DNA from: UBA6049 sp965662345
Lineage (GTDB): Bacteria > Bacteroidota > Bacteroidia > Flavobacteriales_G > Salibacteraceae
Reading direction: 5' to 3'
Length of the DNA stretch: 26,243 nucleotides
Assembly (NCBI GenBank): GCA_965662345.1
Contig: CBFIHE010000030.1
Coordinates: 1-26,243 of the forward strand
A program made the translations under genes and the position numbers. The notes under the pieces were generated by a model. That model did no database searches and was not told the origin of the DNA. It saw only the letters and a program-made list of their open reading frames with translations. Shown in pieces: positions 8,331 to 16,558 of this stretch (position 1 is its first letter; each line of letters opens with the position of its first letter).

Positions 8331-9602
8331 ATGAAAGCATTGGTTTTAGGTTCAGGGGGTAGAGAGCATGCATTAGCTCATATGCTAGGTAAAAGCACTT
8401 TAATTTCAGAAGTATTCGTAGCTCCAGGAAACGCTGGAACAGAAGAGTCTTTTATAAATATTGCTCTTAATGTAAATGACTTCAATGATATTACGGAGTT
8501 TGTGTTGTCCAATGCCGTTTCTCTGGTAGTGATAGGTCCAGAAGACCCATTGGTTAATGGGATAGTTGATTATTTCATGAATAATCCAAAGCTATCAGAA
8601 GTTCTTATCGTAGGGCCAGATAAGCATGCGGCTACTTTGGAAGGCTCAAAGGATTTCGCAAAGGACTTTATGGCTAAGAACAATATACCGACAGCCGCAT
8701 ATAAAACCTTTGATTCCTCTTCTGTTGAGGAGGGTAAACGCTTTCTAGAAAGTTTGAATGCCCCCTATGTGCTAAAGGCAGATGGGTTAGCTGCTGGCAA
8801 AGGAGTTCTGATCCTAGACTCATTAGTAGATGCGAAATGCGAGCTGGAGAATATGATTGGTCACGGAAAATTCGGTAATGCAGGAAGCAGAGTGGTTATT
8901 GAGGAGTTTTTAAAGGGAATAGAGCTTTCTGTTTTTGTGGTGACAGATGGAGAGAATTATGTCATTTTACCAGAAGCCAAAGATTATAAGCGAATAGGCG
9001 AGGGTGATACAGGGTTAAATACTGGAGGAATGGGTGCAGTTTCTCCTGTTCCTTTTGCACAAGGTGAATTTTTGAATAAAGTTGAAGAAAGAATTATTAA
9101 GCCCACCATTCAAGGGATACAAAAAGCAGGAATGCACTACAAGGGGTTTGTATTCATAGGCTTAATGAATGTAAATGGAGACCCATATGTAATTGAATAC
9201 AATGTTCGCATGGGAGACCCCGAGACAGAAGCGGTATTGCCTAGAATAGAATCAGACTTTGGCCAATTAATGATTCACACAGCCAAAGGCACCCTTAGTG
9301 ACTATACTTTGGAGGTTACTCCAAATACTGCCACAACTGTTGTGCTCGTATCAGGCGGATATCCAGAGGCCTACGAAAAAGGTCATAGAATATCTGGGCT
9401 AAAAGAAGTTGAAAACACCATTGTATTCCATGCAGGCACTAAAAAAGAAGATGAATCTGTTGTTACCTCAGGAGGTCGGGTTTTAGCGCTTACTGCCATT
9501 GCATCTAGCAAAGAAAAAGCCCTCCGCAATGCATACAAGGCAGTAGACCAAGTTGCGTTTTCAAAAATGAATTACAGAAAAGATATTGGTCAAGATGTTT
9601 AG
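8331..9602 (+). CDS. purD: Phosphoribosylamine--glycine ligase
   Basis: PurD (GAR synthetase) joins glycine to 5-phosphoribosylamine with ATP, the second step of purine synthesis. The 423-residue length is normal for the monofunctional enzyme. Visible motifs are the N-terminal LGSGGREHAL (6-15), the ATP-grasp motif LKADGLAAGKGV near 155-166, a glycine-rich NTGGMGAVSP near 238-247, and EYNVRMGDPETEAVLP near 292-307, which holds the metal and ATP ligands. The ATG at 8331 gives exactly the family N-terminus, whereas an in-frame TTG at 8307 would add eight residues without precedent. The gene is followed by a strong bidirectional terminator. purQ, from the same pathway, lies about 1.3 kb downstream. 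Confidence 0.97.
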   Translation: MKALVLGSGGREHALAHMLGKSTLISEVFVAPGNAGTEESFINIALNVNDFNDITEFVLSNAVSLVVIGPEDPLVNGIVDYFMNNPKLSEVLIVGPDKHAATLEGSKDFAKDFMAKNNIPTAAYKTFDSSSVEEGKRFLESLNAPYVLKADGLAAGKGVLILDSLVDAKCELENMIGHGKFGNAGSRVVIEEFLKGIELSVFVVTDGENYVILPEAKDYKRIGEGDTGLNTGGMGAVSPVPFAQGEFLNKVEERIIKPTIQGIQKAGMHYKGFVFIGLMNVNGDPYVIEYNVRMGDPETEAVLPRIESDFGQLMIHTAKGTLSDYTLEVTPNTATTVVLVSGGYPEAYEKGHRISGLKEVENTIVFHAGTKKEDESVVTSGGRVLALTAIASSKEKALRNAYKAVDQVAFSKMNYRKDIGQDV

Positions 9603-9624
9603 CACATTGTACAGTAATATGCAT

Positions 9625-9656
9625 AAAAAAAGCCTTCTTTTAAGAAGGCTTTTTTT
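9625..9656 (+). terminator. Bidirectional intrinsic terminator after purD
   Basis: AAAAAAAGCCTTCT (9625-9638) pairs with AGAAGGCTTTTTTT (9643-9656) around a short TTTA loop. It has an A run on one side and a T run on the other, so it works on both strands. It separates the convergent purD and the small gene at 9676-9858. Confidence 0.88.
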
Positions 9657-9675
9657 ATTCTATCGTAACAGTGGA

Positions 9676-9858
9676 TTATTTCATTCCACCCGTGCGTTCA
9701 GCTTCTTTATTCATTCCGATTTGTTTAGCAACCCATCCCACTAAAATGAAAAAGATGGCTCCTATGAATAACCAGTTAACATAATCGTTTCCGGCTTTTA
9801 ATAATTCAAATGAAGCAAAAACTGCATCACCAATACCGTAAATCAAATCGTTCCACAT
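9676..9858 (-). CDS. Small single-span membrane protein, DUF6341-like
   Basis: This 60-residue protein has an amphipathic N-terminus (WNDLIYGIGDAVFASFELL), an N-W pair before the membrane span (NWLFIGAIFFILVGWV, about 28-43) and a charged tail. The pattern of aromatic residues and the position next to a DUF6427-like gene match a small Flavobacteriales family that I recall as DUF6341. Members are often found beside purine or pyrimidine salvage genes. No function is known. It is transcribed divergently from the next gene with only 42 nt between start codons and ends against the purD terminator. A -7-type promoter box lies 22 nt upstream of the start. Confidence 0.7.
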   Translation of the reverse strand: MWNDLIYGIGDAVFASFELLKAGNDYVNWLFIGAIFFILVGWVAKQIGMNKEAERTGGMK

Positions 9859-9879
9859 AATTTTTCACTTTGTTTGCAG

Positions 9880-9887
9880 CAAATTTA
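9880..9887 (-). promoter_or_regulatory. Candidate -7 box (TAnnTTTG) for the small membrane gene
   Basis: On the minus strand this reads TAAATTTG, a full match to the Bacteroidota -7 consensus TAnnTTTG. It is placed to start RNA about 15 nt ahead of the ATG at 9858. A correctly spaced -33 TTG is not obvious, so the call rests on one element and its position. Confidence 0.35.
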
Positions 9888-9900
9888 GGATTATTCTCAA

Positions 9901-10866
9901 ATGCTTATACGCCTTTTTAAAACAAGTCATCCTGTTAGTTACATCTTGCTGCTGGTGCTTGCTCTGGTATTGCGCATACCTCTTTTTTTTAGTTCGCAGG
10001 TTTCCGCTTCTTCTGGTGCTTTCGTGGCCAATAATTTAAGCGCCTATGTAGCTAGTCAACCTTATGTATTCATCATTCTATCGGCTTTAATTGTTGGAAT
10101 TGCAGGTGCTTTTTTGAACTACCTATCAGATACCTTCAATTTTTTAGATAGAGTGAGTGGCTTAACTGGACTAGCCTTTGTTCTTATGGCTTCTATTCAT
10201 CCAGTTGCTAGTGCTTTTGGCGCTGATACCATTGCCTTGTTGTTTTTGCTACCAGCGCTTCACCAAGTGCTTTCGCTTACTAAAGAGAAAGCAGGTTTGA
10301 GTAAGGTGTTTAATGCTGGCTTTTTAATAGCTGTAGCCTCTTTGTTTCAGCCACTATTGCTCAGTTTAGAGTTGCTTGTGATTTTTTCTGTGCTTTATTT
10401 CCAAACATTTGACAAAAGACATATTTCAGTTCACATCATAGGCATCTTAGTACCGCTCATCTACTTTGCTGTATATGACTTAATTTGGCTAGAAGGAGAC
10501 TTCCTCTTCTCCTATTTAGCTGAGCTCTTGTTAACATGGAAAAGAATCTTTCATTTCAATACTTGGGCATCCTTACTTTTACCGTTTTTGGTTTTAGTTT
10601 GGTCCCTCTCCGCTTTTTTGAATTCTATTTCAACCAACACCATGCGCAGGCGAAAGACCCTTTTGTTGGTGCTTTGGATGTTAGTTATTTCGTTGGTTTT
10701 ATGCGTTCAATCGCTTAGCATAAATGACGCTCCACTCATAATCGTGGCTATACCTTTAGCTTTTATTTTAGCGAATTATCTCTTCTATGCCAAGAAAACA
10801 CGACTAGCAGAATTCTTTTTGCTGTTAATTATTGCTTGGGAAATAGCTTGGTATTGGATGTTTTGA
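9901..10866 (+). CDS. Polytopic membrane protein, DUF6427-like
   Basis: The 321-residue protein is almost entirely hydrophobic, with about eight to nine predicted spans (first at roughly 13-32, last at the extreme C-terminus). It has a short basic N-terminus (MLIRLFKTSHP) and short polar loops such as SLTKEKAGLSK and NTMRRRKT. I recognise the general pattern and genomic setting of the DUF6427 family of Bacteroidota, which has no known activity. No catalytic motif is visible. It stands between the divergent small membrane gene and purQ, with 38 nt to purQ, which has its own promoter-like elements. The start at 9901 is the first ATG and precedes the basic segment expected before the first span. 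Confidence 0.72.
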   Translation: MLIRLFKTSHPVSYILLLVLALVLRIPLFFSSQVSASSGAFVANNLSAYVASQPYVFIILSALIVGIAGAFLNYLSDTFNFLDRVSGLTGLAFVLMASIHPVASAFGADTIALLFLLPALHQVLSLTKEKAGLSKVFNAGFLIAVASLFQPLLLSLELLVIFSVLYFQTFDKRHISVHIIGILVPLIYFAVYDLIWLEGDFLFSYLAELLLTWKRIFHFNTWASLLLPFLVLVWSLSAFLNSISTNTMRRRKTLLLVLWMLVISLVLCVQSLSINDAPLIIVAIPLAFILANYLFYAKKTRLAEFFLLLIIAWEIAWYWMF

Positions 10867-10888
10867 TTCAAGTCAAACGCTACATTTG
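10862..10888 (+). promoter_or_regulatory. Candidate Bacteroidota promoter for purQ
   Basis: TTTG at 10862-10865 (-33 type) is followed by TACATTTG at 10881-10888, a full match to the TAnnTTTG -7 consensus. The predicted start of RNA is about 12 nt ahead of the purQ ATG. The two boxes lie 19 nt apart start to start, slightly tight but in the workable range. The -33 box overlaps the end of the upstream gene. Confidence 0.5.
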
Positions 10889-10904
10889 CACAAAATAGAT
10901 ATCA

Positions 10905-11591
10905 ATGAAATTTGGTGTAATCACATTTCCCGGCTCTAACTGCGATCACGATATGATTTACGTGCTTGAATCCATTATGGGTCAAGAGGTGAAGCATTTA
11001 TGGCACAAGGATCATGATTTGCAAGGGTGCGATTTTATTGTGGTTCCTGGCGGTTTCTCTTATGGTGATTACCTAAGATCTGGTGCAATTGCCAGGTTTT
11101 CACCAATCATGGACGAGGTGATTAAACATGCTGAAAACGGAGGGTATGTAATGGGGATTTGTAACGGATTCCAGATTTTATGCGAAGCTGGATTATTATC
11201 TGGGGCCTTATTACACAATACCAATCAAAAATTCATTTGTAAGAATATTCACCTCAAAGCACAAACCACCAATACGCTCATCACAAGTAATGCAGATGTT
11301 AATGCTGCCATTGAAATTCCTATAGCACACGGAGAAGGGAATTATTACATTTCTGATGAGGGCGTAAAAGCATTAAATGATAATGATCAAGTACTTTATC
11401 GTTATTGTGATGCAGATGGAAATGTTTCTGACGAAAGCAATCCAAATGGATCTAAAGAAAATATTGCAGGGGTAACAAATCTTAAACGTAATGTTTTTGG
11501 GATGATGCCACACCCAGAACGAGCTGCTGATATCAATTTAGGCAACGAAGACGGTAAGATCTTATTCGAATCCATTCTTTCCAAAGTGTAG
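10905..11591 (+). CDS. purQ: Phosphoribosylformylglycinamidine synthase, glutaminase subunit
   Basis: PurQ is the class I glutamine amidotransferase that supplies ammonia to PurL for FGAM formation. The 228-residue length is typical of the small separate subunit. It shows FPGSNCDHD (8-16), the oxyanion region VVPGGFSYGDYLRSGAIAR (46-64), the nucleophile elbow MGICNGFQIL with Cys86, and the His/Glu pair in MMPHPERA (His203, Glu205). A separate purQ implies the three-subunit PurL/PurQ/PurS form of the enzyme; purL and purS are not in the window. It has its own promoter-like elements and is 39 nt from the next gene. Confidence 0.96.
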   Translation: MKFGVITFPGSNCDHDMIYVLESIMGQEVKHLWHKDHDLQGCDFIVVPGGFSYGDYLRSGAIARFSPIMDEVIKHAENGGYVMGICNGFQILCEAGLLSGALLHNTNQKFICKNIHLKAQTTNTLITSNADVNAAIEIPIAHGEGNYYISDEGVKALNDNDQVLYRYCDADGNVSDESNPNGSKENIAGVTNLKRNVFGMMPHPERAADINLGNEDGKILFESILSKV

Positions 11592-11630
11592 TCTAAAAGC
11601 TACCACTGATGTAAACTCAAGCTTTACGCG

Positions 11631-12398
11631 ATGCTTATAGACACACATGCGCACGTTTATTCGGAACAATTCCAAGACGATTTTGCGCAGGTTGAAGACC
11701 GCGCAACTAAAGCAGGGGTAGATTGTATTTTACTACCTAACATTGATGAGGAATCTATTTCTGGTTTGAAAAAACTTGTAGAGCACAATCCCATCCGGTA
11801 CAAAGCCATGATGGGTCTCCACCCGTGCTCTGTAAATGCAGATGTTGATGAAGTATTAAAGCGACTAGAGATTGAGCTAGATTCTGGTCACTATATTGCT
11901 GTTGGTGAAATAGGGATTGACTTGTATTGGGATAAAACATTCCTAAAAGAACAAGAACACGCATTTAGAACACAAATCCGTTGGGCTAAAGAGAGAAACC
12001 TACCGATTGCTATTCATGCCAGAGATAGTTTTGATGAAATATTCGCCATCTTAGATGAGGAGAACGACAAGCAATTGAAAGGAGTTTTTCATTGTTTCAC
12101 TGGTACTAGAGAACAAGCTCAACATGTTTTGAATTATGGTGGATTCAAGCTGGGCATTGGCGGAATGTTTACCTTTAAGAATAGTGGCCTTCGTGATGCA
12201 TTGACTGGTATAGATCCTGTTCACATAGTTTTTGAAACAGATGCTCCCTATCTGGCTCCTGTTCCACATCGTGGTAAACGAAACGAGCCTGCCTACACTA
12301 AACTAGTGGCAGAAGCTTGGTCCAAAACCTATGGCATATCTGTTCAAGAGATTTCTAAGATCACAACTCAAAACGCAAAAGAGCTGTTTAACCTGTAA
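11631..12398 (+). CDS. tatD: TatD-family metal-dependent deoxyribonuclease
   Basis: This is a 255-residue TIM-barrel hydrolase of the TatD/YcfH family, DNases that act on 3' ends and are linked to repair and turnover. The metal ligands are all present: DTHAHVY (His6, His8), GEIGIDLYWD (Glu93), AIHARDSFDE (His129), GVFHCFTGT (His154) and FETDAPYLAPVPHRGKRNEP (Asp204). The length and motif order are those of the bacterial enzymes. Which paralogue it is (TatD, YcfH or YjjV) cannot be told, so the symbol is generic. Its stop overlaps the start of the asparaginase gene by one base (TAATG), indicating co-translation in one operon. Confidence 0.92.
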   Translation: MLIDTHAHVYSEQFQDDFAQVEDRATKAGVDCILLPNIDEESISGLKKLVEHNPIRYKAMMGLHPCSVNADVDEVLKRLEIELDSGHYIAVGEIGIDLYWDKTFLKEQEHAFRTQIRWAKERNLPIAIHARDSFDEIFAILDEENDKQLKGVFHCFTGTREQAQHVLNYGGFKLGIGGMFTFKNSGLRDALTGIDPVHIVFETDAPYLAPVPHRGKRNEPAYTKLVAEAWSKTYGISVQEISKITTQNAKELFNL

Positions 12399-13429
12399 TG
12401 AACCACAGTCCGCACATAATGGTTATTTACACTGGAGGCACCATCGGAATGATGGAAGATCCAGAAAGTAAAACATTACACCCTTTTGATTTTGAGCACT
12501 TATCGGCACAGATTCCAGAGTTAAATAAGCTAGACTGCGACATAACTCCATTTACCATTCACCAACCGGTAGACTCATCTAATATGTCTCCCGGCCTTTG
12601 GCGTGAGTTAGTAACCATTATTGAAACCAACTACAAACTATACGATGGATTTGTAATCTTACATGGCTCCGATACCATGGCGTATACCGCATCGGCCTTG
12701 AGCTTTATGCTAGAGAACTTAGGTAAACCTGTTGTTCTTACAGGCTCTCAGTTGCCAATTGGGGTAATTCGAACAGACGGAAAAGAGAACTTTCTAACCG
12801 CTGTAGAAATAGCAGCAGCCAGAAATGCACGCGGGTTACCAAGAGTGCCTGAAGTTTGTGTCTATTTTGAATACAAGCTTTACAGAGGAAATAGAACCTT
12901 TAAACAAAGTGCAGAGCATTTTGAAGCTTTTGTTTCACCCAATTTTCCCACGCTTGCAGAGGCAGGGGTGCATATCAAATACAATAGAGACGATATTCTG
13001 TCCTTTCCAGAAGAACCATTACTCACACATACCGTATTAGATGAGAATGTTGGTATACTATACTTATTTCCTGGCATTGGCTTAGACTTGGTGCAAGCTG
13101 TATTGAACCCAGATAAGTTTAAAGCGGTTATTCTGTATACCTATGGAGCAGGTAACGCGCCTTCAGCACCCTGGTTTCTCAAACAGATTCTTCGTGCTAC
13201 AGAAGCAGGAATGATTTTGGTGAACATCACGCAATGCACATCAGGAGTAGTAAACCAGAACTTGTACGCTACAGGTAGGGAGTTAGAAAAAATGGGAGTT
13301 GTTTCAGGTAAAGACATGACCATGGAGTCTGCCTTATCTAAGCTCATGTACCTGTTAGGTTCTGATTTTGACAGTGAGCAGGTAAAACAGTATTTTGGTC
13401 AATCACTTCGCGGAGAATTGACCGAATAA
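12398..13429 (+). CDS. ansA: Type I (cytoplasmic) L-asparaginase
   Basis: This 343-residue enzyme hydrolyses asparagine to aspartate and ammonia. It shows the first catalytic motif IYTGGTIGM with nucleophile Thr15, the second motif LHGSDTMAYTASAL (Ser91-Asp92, where a Thr-Asp pair is more common), and a Lys in YRGNRTFK (Lys168). No signal peptide precedes the first motif, which fits the cytoplasmic type I enzyme. It begins and ends in TAATG overlaps with both neighbours, so all three genes probably share one mRNA. The pairing of TatD nuclease and asparaginase is a recurring Bacteroidota arrangement as far as I recall; I infer no functional link from it. Confidence 0.93.
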   Translation: MNHSPHIMVIYTGGTIGMMEDPESKTLHPFDFEHLSAQIPELNKLDCDITPFTIHQPVDSSNMSPGLWRELVTIIETNYKLYDGFVILHGSDTMAYTASALSFMLENLGKPVVLTGSQLPIGVIRTDGKENFLTAVEIAAARNARGLPRVPEVCVYFEYKLYRGNRTFKQSAEHFEAFVSPNFPTLAEAGVHIKYNRDDILSFPEEPLLTHTVLDENVGILYLFPGIGLDLVQAVLNPDKFKAVILYTYGAGNAPSAPWFLKQILRATEAGMILVNITQCTSGVVNQNLYATGRELEKMGVVSGKDMTMESALSKLMYLLGSDFDSEQVKQYFGQSLRGELTE

Positions 13430-15396
13430 TGAAGCTACAACTTTCAAAATACCAATGGATACTTCTTCTGGTTGGTATAGCACTCTATCTGAATACTCTT
13501 CCCTTTCAGTACGCATTAGATGACAAGCTGGTTATTACAGCCAATCAAATCACCAAGAAAGGTTTTGAGGGGATACCGCTGCATTTTACTCACGATGCCA
13601 TGGATGGATTCTGGGCAGAGCAATACAATATTCCAATTGAAGAATATGAGGGGGAATCTTTTGTTTCAGGCGGCCGGTATAGGCCATTAACTTTAGCAAC
13701 CCATGCTTTGGAATATGGGTTATTTGGAGAATCACCAGGAGTGAGCCATCTTATAAACGCATTGCTCTACGGCCTTCTATGCGTATTAGTCTATAGGTTT
13801 CTACGGTTTTTTAAAGCGGGTGAAGAAACATGGTTCTCTTTTGCTTTCTTGGCAACGTTGCTTTATGCCACGCATCCGCTTCATGTTGAGGTGGTAGCGA
13901 ATATAAAAGGTAGAGATGAGCTCTTAAGTTTTGTTTTTGCCTTGTTGGCTATGAATCTAGGGGTAAACGCTGTTCGAAATAAAGAGGTTAGGCAGTTGTG
14001 GTTATCTGGAGCTTTGTTTGGTTTATCTCTTCTTTCTAAAGAAACAACAGCTCCCTTTTTAATACTGTTTCCATTGGCACTCTACTTCTTGGGTACGGAA
14101 GTAAAATCTGTGTTCAAGTCATCTTTACCAATGGCCTTGGCTTTACTGCTATATCTTAGTCTGCGGTTTTCTGTTTTAGGAGGTACAGATTTAGAACCGC
14201 CTAGTGAGCTTATGAATAACCCGTTTCTGAACGCATCGGATTCAGAAAAATTTGCAGTTGTTTTCTTAACCTTTCTCGCCTACCTCAAGCTGCTCTTTAT
14301 CCCGCATCCACTCACACATGATTACTACCCTTTCCACTTGCCATTTATGTCTCCTGAATCAACCTACCCACAGCTTTCTCACCCAGCCGCACTGCTTGGA
14401 ATTATTGCAGGTTTAGGACTCTTGGCTTGGGCTCTTTTAGGGCTCAAGAGACGAAATCCCTACTTGTTTGGACTCTGGTTGTTCTTTGGAACACTCGCAC
14501 TAGTTAGTAATGCCCTTTTCCCAGTAGGTGTTTTTATGAACGAACGCTTCATGTTTATACCTTCTCTTGGTATCATAATGGTTTTGGTTCATGTTGTTCA
14601 GTTAAAACTGTCTAGTAAAGTATCTGGTCCGATGCTAATGAGTGTTGCACTGGTATTTGCTCTGCTTACCGTAAATCGTAATTATGCCTGGGAGAATGAT
14701 GAAACTTTGGCTCTAGCCGATGTTGAAACCAGTGAAGGATCTGCGAAAGCACATATGGCCGCAGGCGATGCATTCATTACAAAAGGCAAGAAAGAGAGGA
14801 ATGCCGTTGAGAAGAACAAGCTGTTTCAAGAAGCCTTTACTCACTTAAATACATCCCTAAAAATATATCCAGGCTATTTTCCGCCATTAGATTTATTAGC
14901 CAATTTGTATTTTGAGACGGGCAACTACAAGGCGTCAGCAGAGTATTATGCAGCGTGCTACAGAAGAAAACCTGGAAAACCAATCTTCTTGTCTAATGTG
15001 GTTGTAGTAGGTAATAAACTGGTTACAGAGCAACGGTATGAAGAAGCACTCACCGCCTTTAAGTTGGCACTAAAAGAAAACCCCAACTATGTAGAAGCGC
15101 TAAGTAAAGCGGCCGAGACGGAAGCAAGGTATTTGAATAACCCTGCTGGAGCCTTAGTGTATTTGCGCAAAGCGATGGAGGTTCAACCAACCAATGCAGA
15201 TGTTGTACAGCGCACAGGTATTGTTACCGCAATGACAGGAGATTACCCAGAAGCCATTCGTATTCTAGAAGAATCGCTTCGCCTCGATCCAGATAATGCT
15301 ATTACCCTGAACAATCTGGGAATTACCTATATACAGGCGGGAATGCAAGCGAAAGGCGAAGAGTACATAAACAGAGCCAAAGCCGTAAAACAATAA
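13429..15396 (+). CDS. TMTC-like polytopic membrane protein with C-terminal TPRs
   Basis: The 655-residue protein has about ten membrane spans in residues 10-440, followed by a soluble TPR region (about 440-655). Features typical of GT-C glycosyltransferases of the TMTC / protein O-mannosyltransferase-like type are visible: an acidic pair in the first loop (FQYALDDKLV, Asp31-Asp32), GGRYRPLTLATHALEYGLFG near 84-103, and THPLHVEVVANIKGRDELLS near 147-166. The last closely resembles the TMTC motif with an H-x-x-x-A/V-x-G-R-x-E/D-L core. In eukaryotes TMTCs O-mannosylate cadherins. Bacteroidota homologues are largely unstudied, so transfer of a lipid-linked sugar to exported protein is inference. 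The start overlaps the ansA stop by one base, so it belongs to the tatD-ansA unit. Confidence 0.72.
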   Translation: MKLQLSKYQWILLLVGIALYLNTLPFQYALDDKLVITANQITKKGFEGIPLHFTHDAMDGFWAEQYNIPIEEYEGESFVSGGRYRPLTLATHALEYGLFGESPGVSHLINALLYGLLCVLVYRFLRFFKAGEETWFSFAFLATLLYATHPLHVEVVANIKGRDELLSFVFALLAMNLGVNAVRNKEVRQLWLSGALFGLSLLSKETTAPFLILFPLALYFLGTEVKSVFKSSLPMALALLLYLSLRFSVLGGTDLEPPSELMNNPFLNASDSEKFAVVFLTFLAYLKLLFIPHPLTHDYYPFHLPFMSPESTYPQLSHPAALLGIIAGLGLLAWALLGLKRRNPYLFGLWLFFGTLALVSNALFPVGVFMNERFMFIPSLGIIMVLVHVVQLKLSSKVSGPMLMSVALVFALLTVNRNYAWENDETLALADVETSEGSAKAHMAAGDAFITKGKKERNAVEKNKLFQEAFTHLNTSLKIYPGYFPPLDLLANLYFETGNYKASAEYYAACYRRKPGKPIFLSNVVVVGNKLVTEQRYEEALTAFKLALKENPNYVEALSKAAETEARYLNNPAGALVYLRKAMEVQPTNADVVQRTGIVTAMTGDYPEAIRILEESLRLDPDNAITLNNLGITYIQAGMQAKGEEYINRAKAVKQ

Positions 15397-15479
15397 GCAA
15401 CGATTCTATTCGTTCAGAGAAGAAGAAAAAGCTTGGAAACCCTTTGTTACCACTGCATGAAGATAGCTGCGGATATCGC

Positions 15480-15507
15480 TTGTAGTTTTAAAAAAATTGT
15501 AGTTTAG
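15480..15507 (+). promoter_or_regulatory. Candidate promoter for tRNA-Ser
   Basis: TTG at 15480-15482 is followed 20 nt on (start to start) by TAGTTTAG at 15500-15507, one mismatch from the -7 consensus TAnnTTTG. It would start RNA about 30 nt ahead of the tRNA. The surrounding 15397-15543 has no gene and is otherwise featureless. Confidence 0.35.
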
Positions 15508-15543
15508 TCGCGCTTTAAAAACAAGCATGCATTAAAGGCGAAC

Positions 15544-15630
15544 GGAGAGGTGGCCGAGTGGCTGAAGGCGCACGCCTGGAAAGTGTGTATACCGGAGACG
15601 GTATCGAGGGTTCGAATCCCTCTCTCTCCG
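15544..15630 (+). tRNA. tRNA-Ser, anticodon GGA
   Basis: The acceptor arm is GGAGAGG (15544-15550) with TCTCTCC (15623-15629), one G-U pair, and discriminator G at 15630. The D arm contains GCCGAGTGGC. The anticodon stem CACGC/GTGTG encloses loop CTGGAAA with anticodon GGA at 15578-15580, reading UCC and UCU. A long variable arm (ATACCG/CGGTAT stem) is the class II hallmark of serine tRNA. The T arm is GAGGG-TTCGAAT-CCCTC. CCA is not encoded. No terminator is visible before the ExbB gene 59 nt downstream. Confidence 0.97.
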
Positions 15631-15689
15631 CTGATATTGTATATTAAGTAAACCAAATAGATACAGGAAATAACCAAACGAAAAACATC

Positions 15690-16553
15690 ATGAAAAAGTT
15701 ATTCGCTTTGATGGCCTTAGCCGGTATGTTGACCTTCGGAATGTCAACAGCGGCATTTGCTCAAGACAGTGCAGCAACCGAAATGGCCGGAGACACTTCA
15801 GCTACTGAGATGGCCGAAGATTCTACAATGGCAGAAGAAGCCGCTCCAATGGCAGAAGAGCCAGAAGAAGAAGCCGCTGAAACCATGCCAACAGAACCCG
15901 TTGAGGAGGAAGAAAGAAGCTTCCACCAAGTAGTAAAACAAAAGTTTATTGAAGGTGATCCTGTCTTCATGTCTTTCGTTGTTATTTCATTGATTTTAGG
16001 TTTGGCTATCGCAATTGAGCGTATCCTTTACCTAAGTATGTCTGGTTCTAACACCAAAAAATTGTTAGAAGACGTTGAAAGCGCGTTGAACAGCGGTGGT
16101 GTTGATGCAGCAAAAGAAGTATGTAGAAATACACGTGGACCAGTTGCTAGCATCTTCTACCAAGGTTTAGATCGTTACCATGAAGGTATAGATATGGTTG
16201 AGAAATCGGTTATCTCTTACGGTGGTGTGCAAGTTGGCCTAATGGAAAAAGGTGTTTCTTGGATTTCATTGTTTATCGCATTGGCGCCAATGCTTGGTTT
16301 CTTTGGAACGGTAATCGGTATGATTCAAGCATTTGATGCGATTGCTGCGGCAAACAATATCTCTCCAGGGATTGTGGCAAGCGGTATCGGGGTAGCCTTG
16401 ATTACAACAGTATCAGGTCTATTAGTAGCCATGGTACTTCAAGTATTCTACAACTATATCATTGCAAAGATCGATAGTCTAACCAACGGTATGGAAGATG
16501 CTTCTATTTCTTTGGTAGATCTTTTGGTTAAGTACAACCAAGCAAATAAGTAA
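15690..16553 (+). CDS. exbB: ExbB/TolQ/MotA-family proton channel with acidic N-terminal extension
   Basis: The 287-residue inner-membrane stator subunit uses proton flow to drive TonB- or Tol-type work with ExbD. Residues 1-24 look like a signal peptide (MKKLFALMALAGM...AFAQ). Residues 26-76 are an acidic Ala/Glu/Pro/Met-rich segment with a repeated AEE/EMA pattern, presumably periplasmic. The first stator span is about 93-114. Then come APMLGFFGTVIGMIQAF (199-215, span two) and ALITTVSGLLVAM (236-248, span three), whose Thr207 and Thr239/240 correspond to the conserved channel threonines. Signal-peptide-bearing ExbB forms are common in Bacteroidota. It begins a four-gene unit with gaps of 5, 9 and 2 nt. 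Whether it energises TonB transport or another machine cannot be told here. Confidence 0.93.
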   Translation: MKKLFALMALAGMLTFGMSTAAFAQDSAATEMAGDTSATEMAEDSTMAEEAAPMAEEPEEEAAETMPTEPVEEEERSFHQVVKQKFIEGDPVFMSFVVISLILGLAIAIERILYLSMSGSNTKKLLEDVESALNSGGVDAAKEVCRNTRGPVASIFYQGLDRYHEGIDMVEKSVISYGGVQVGLMEKGVSWISLFIALAPMLGFFGTVIGMIQAFDAIAAANNISPGIVASGIGVALITTVSGLLVAMVLQVFYNYIIAKIDSLTNGMEDASISLVDLLVKYNQANK

Positions 16554-16558
16554 GTCAC

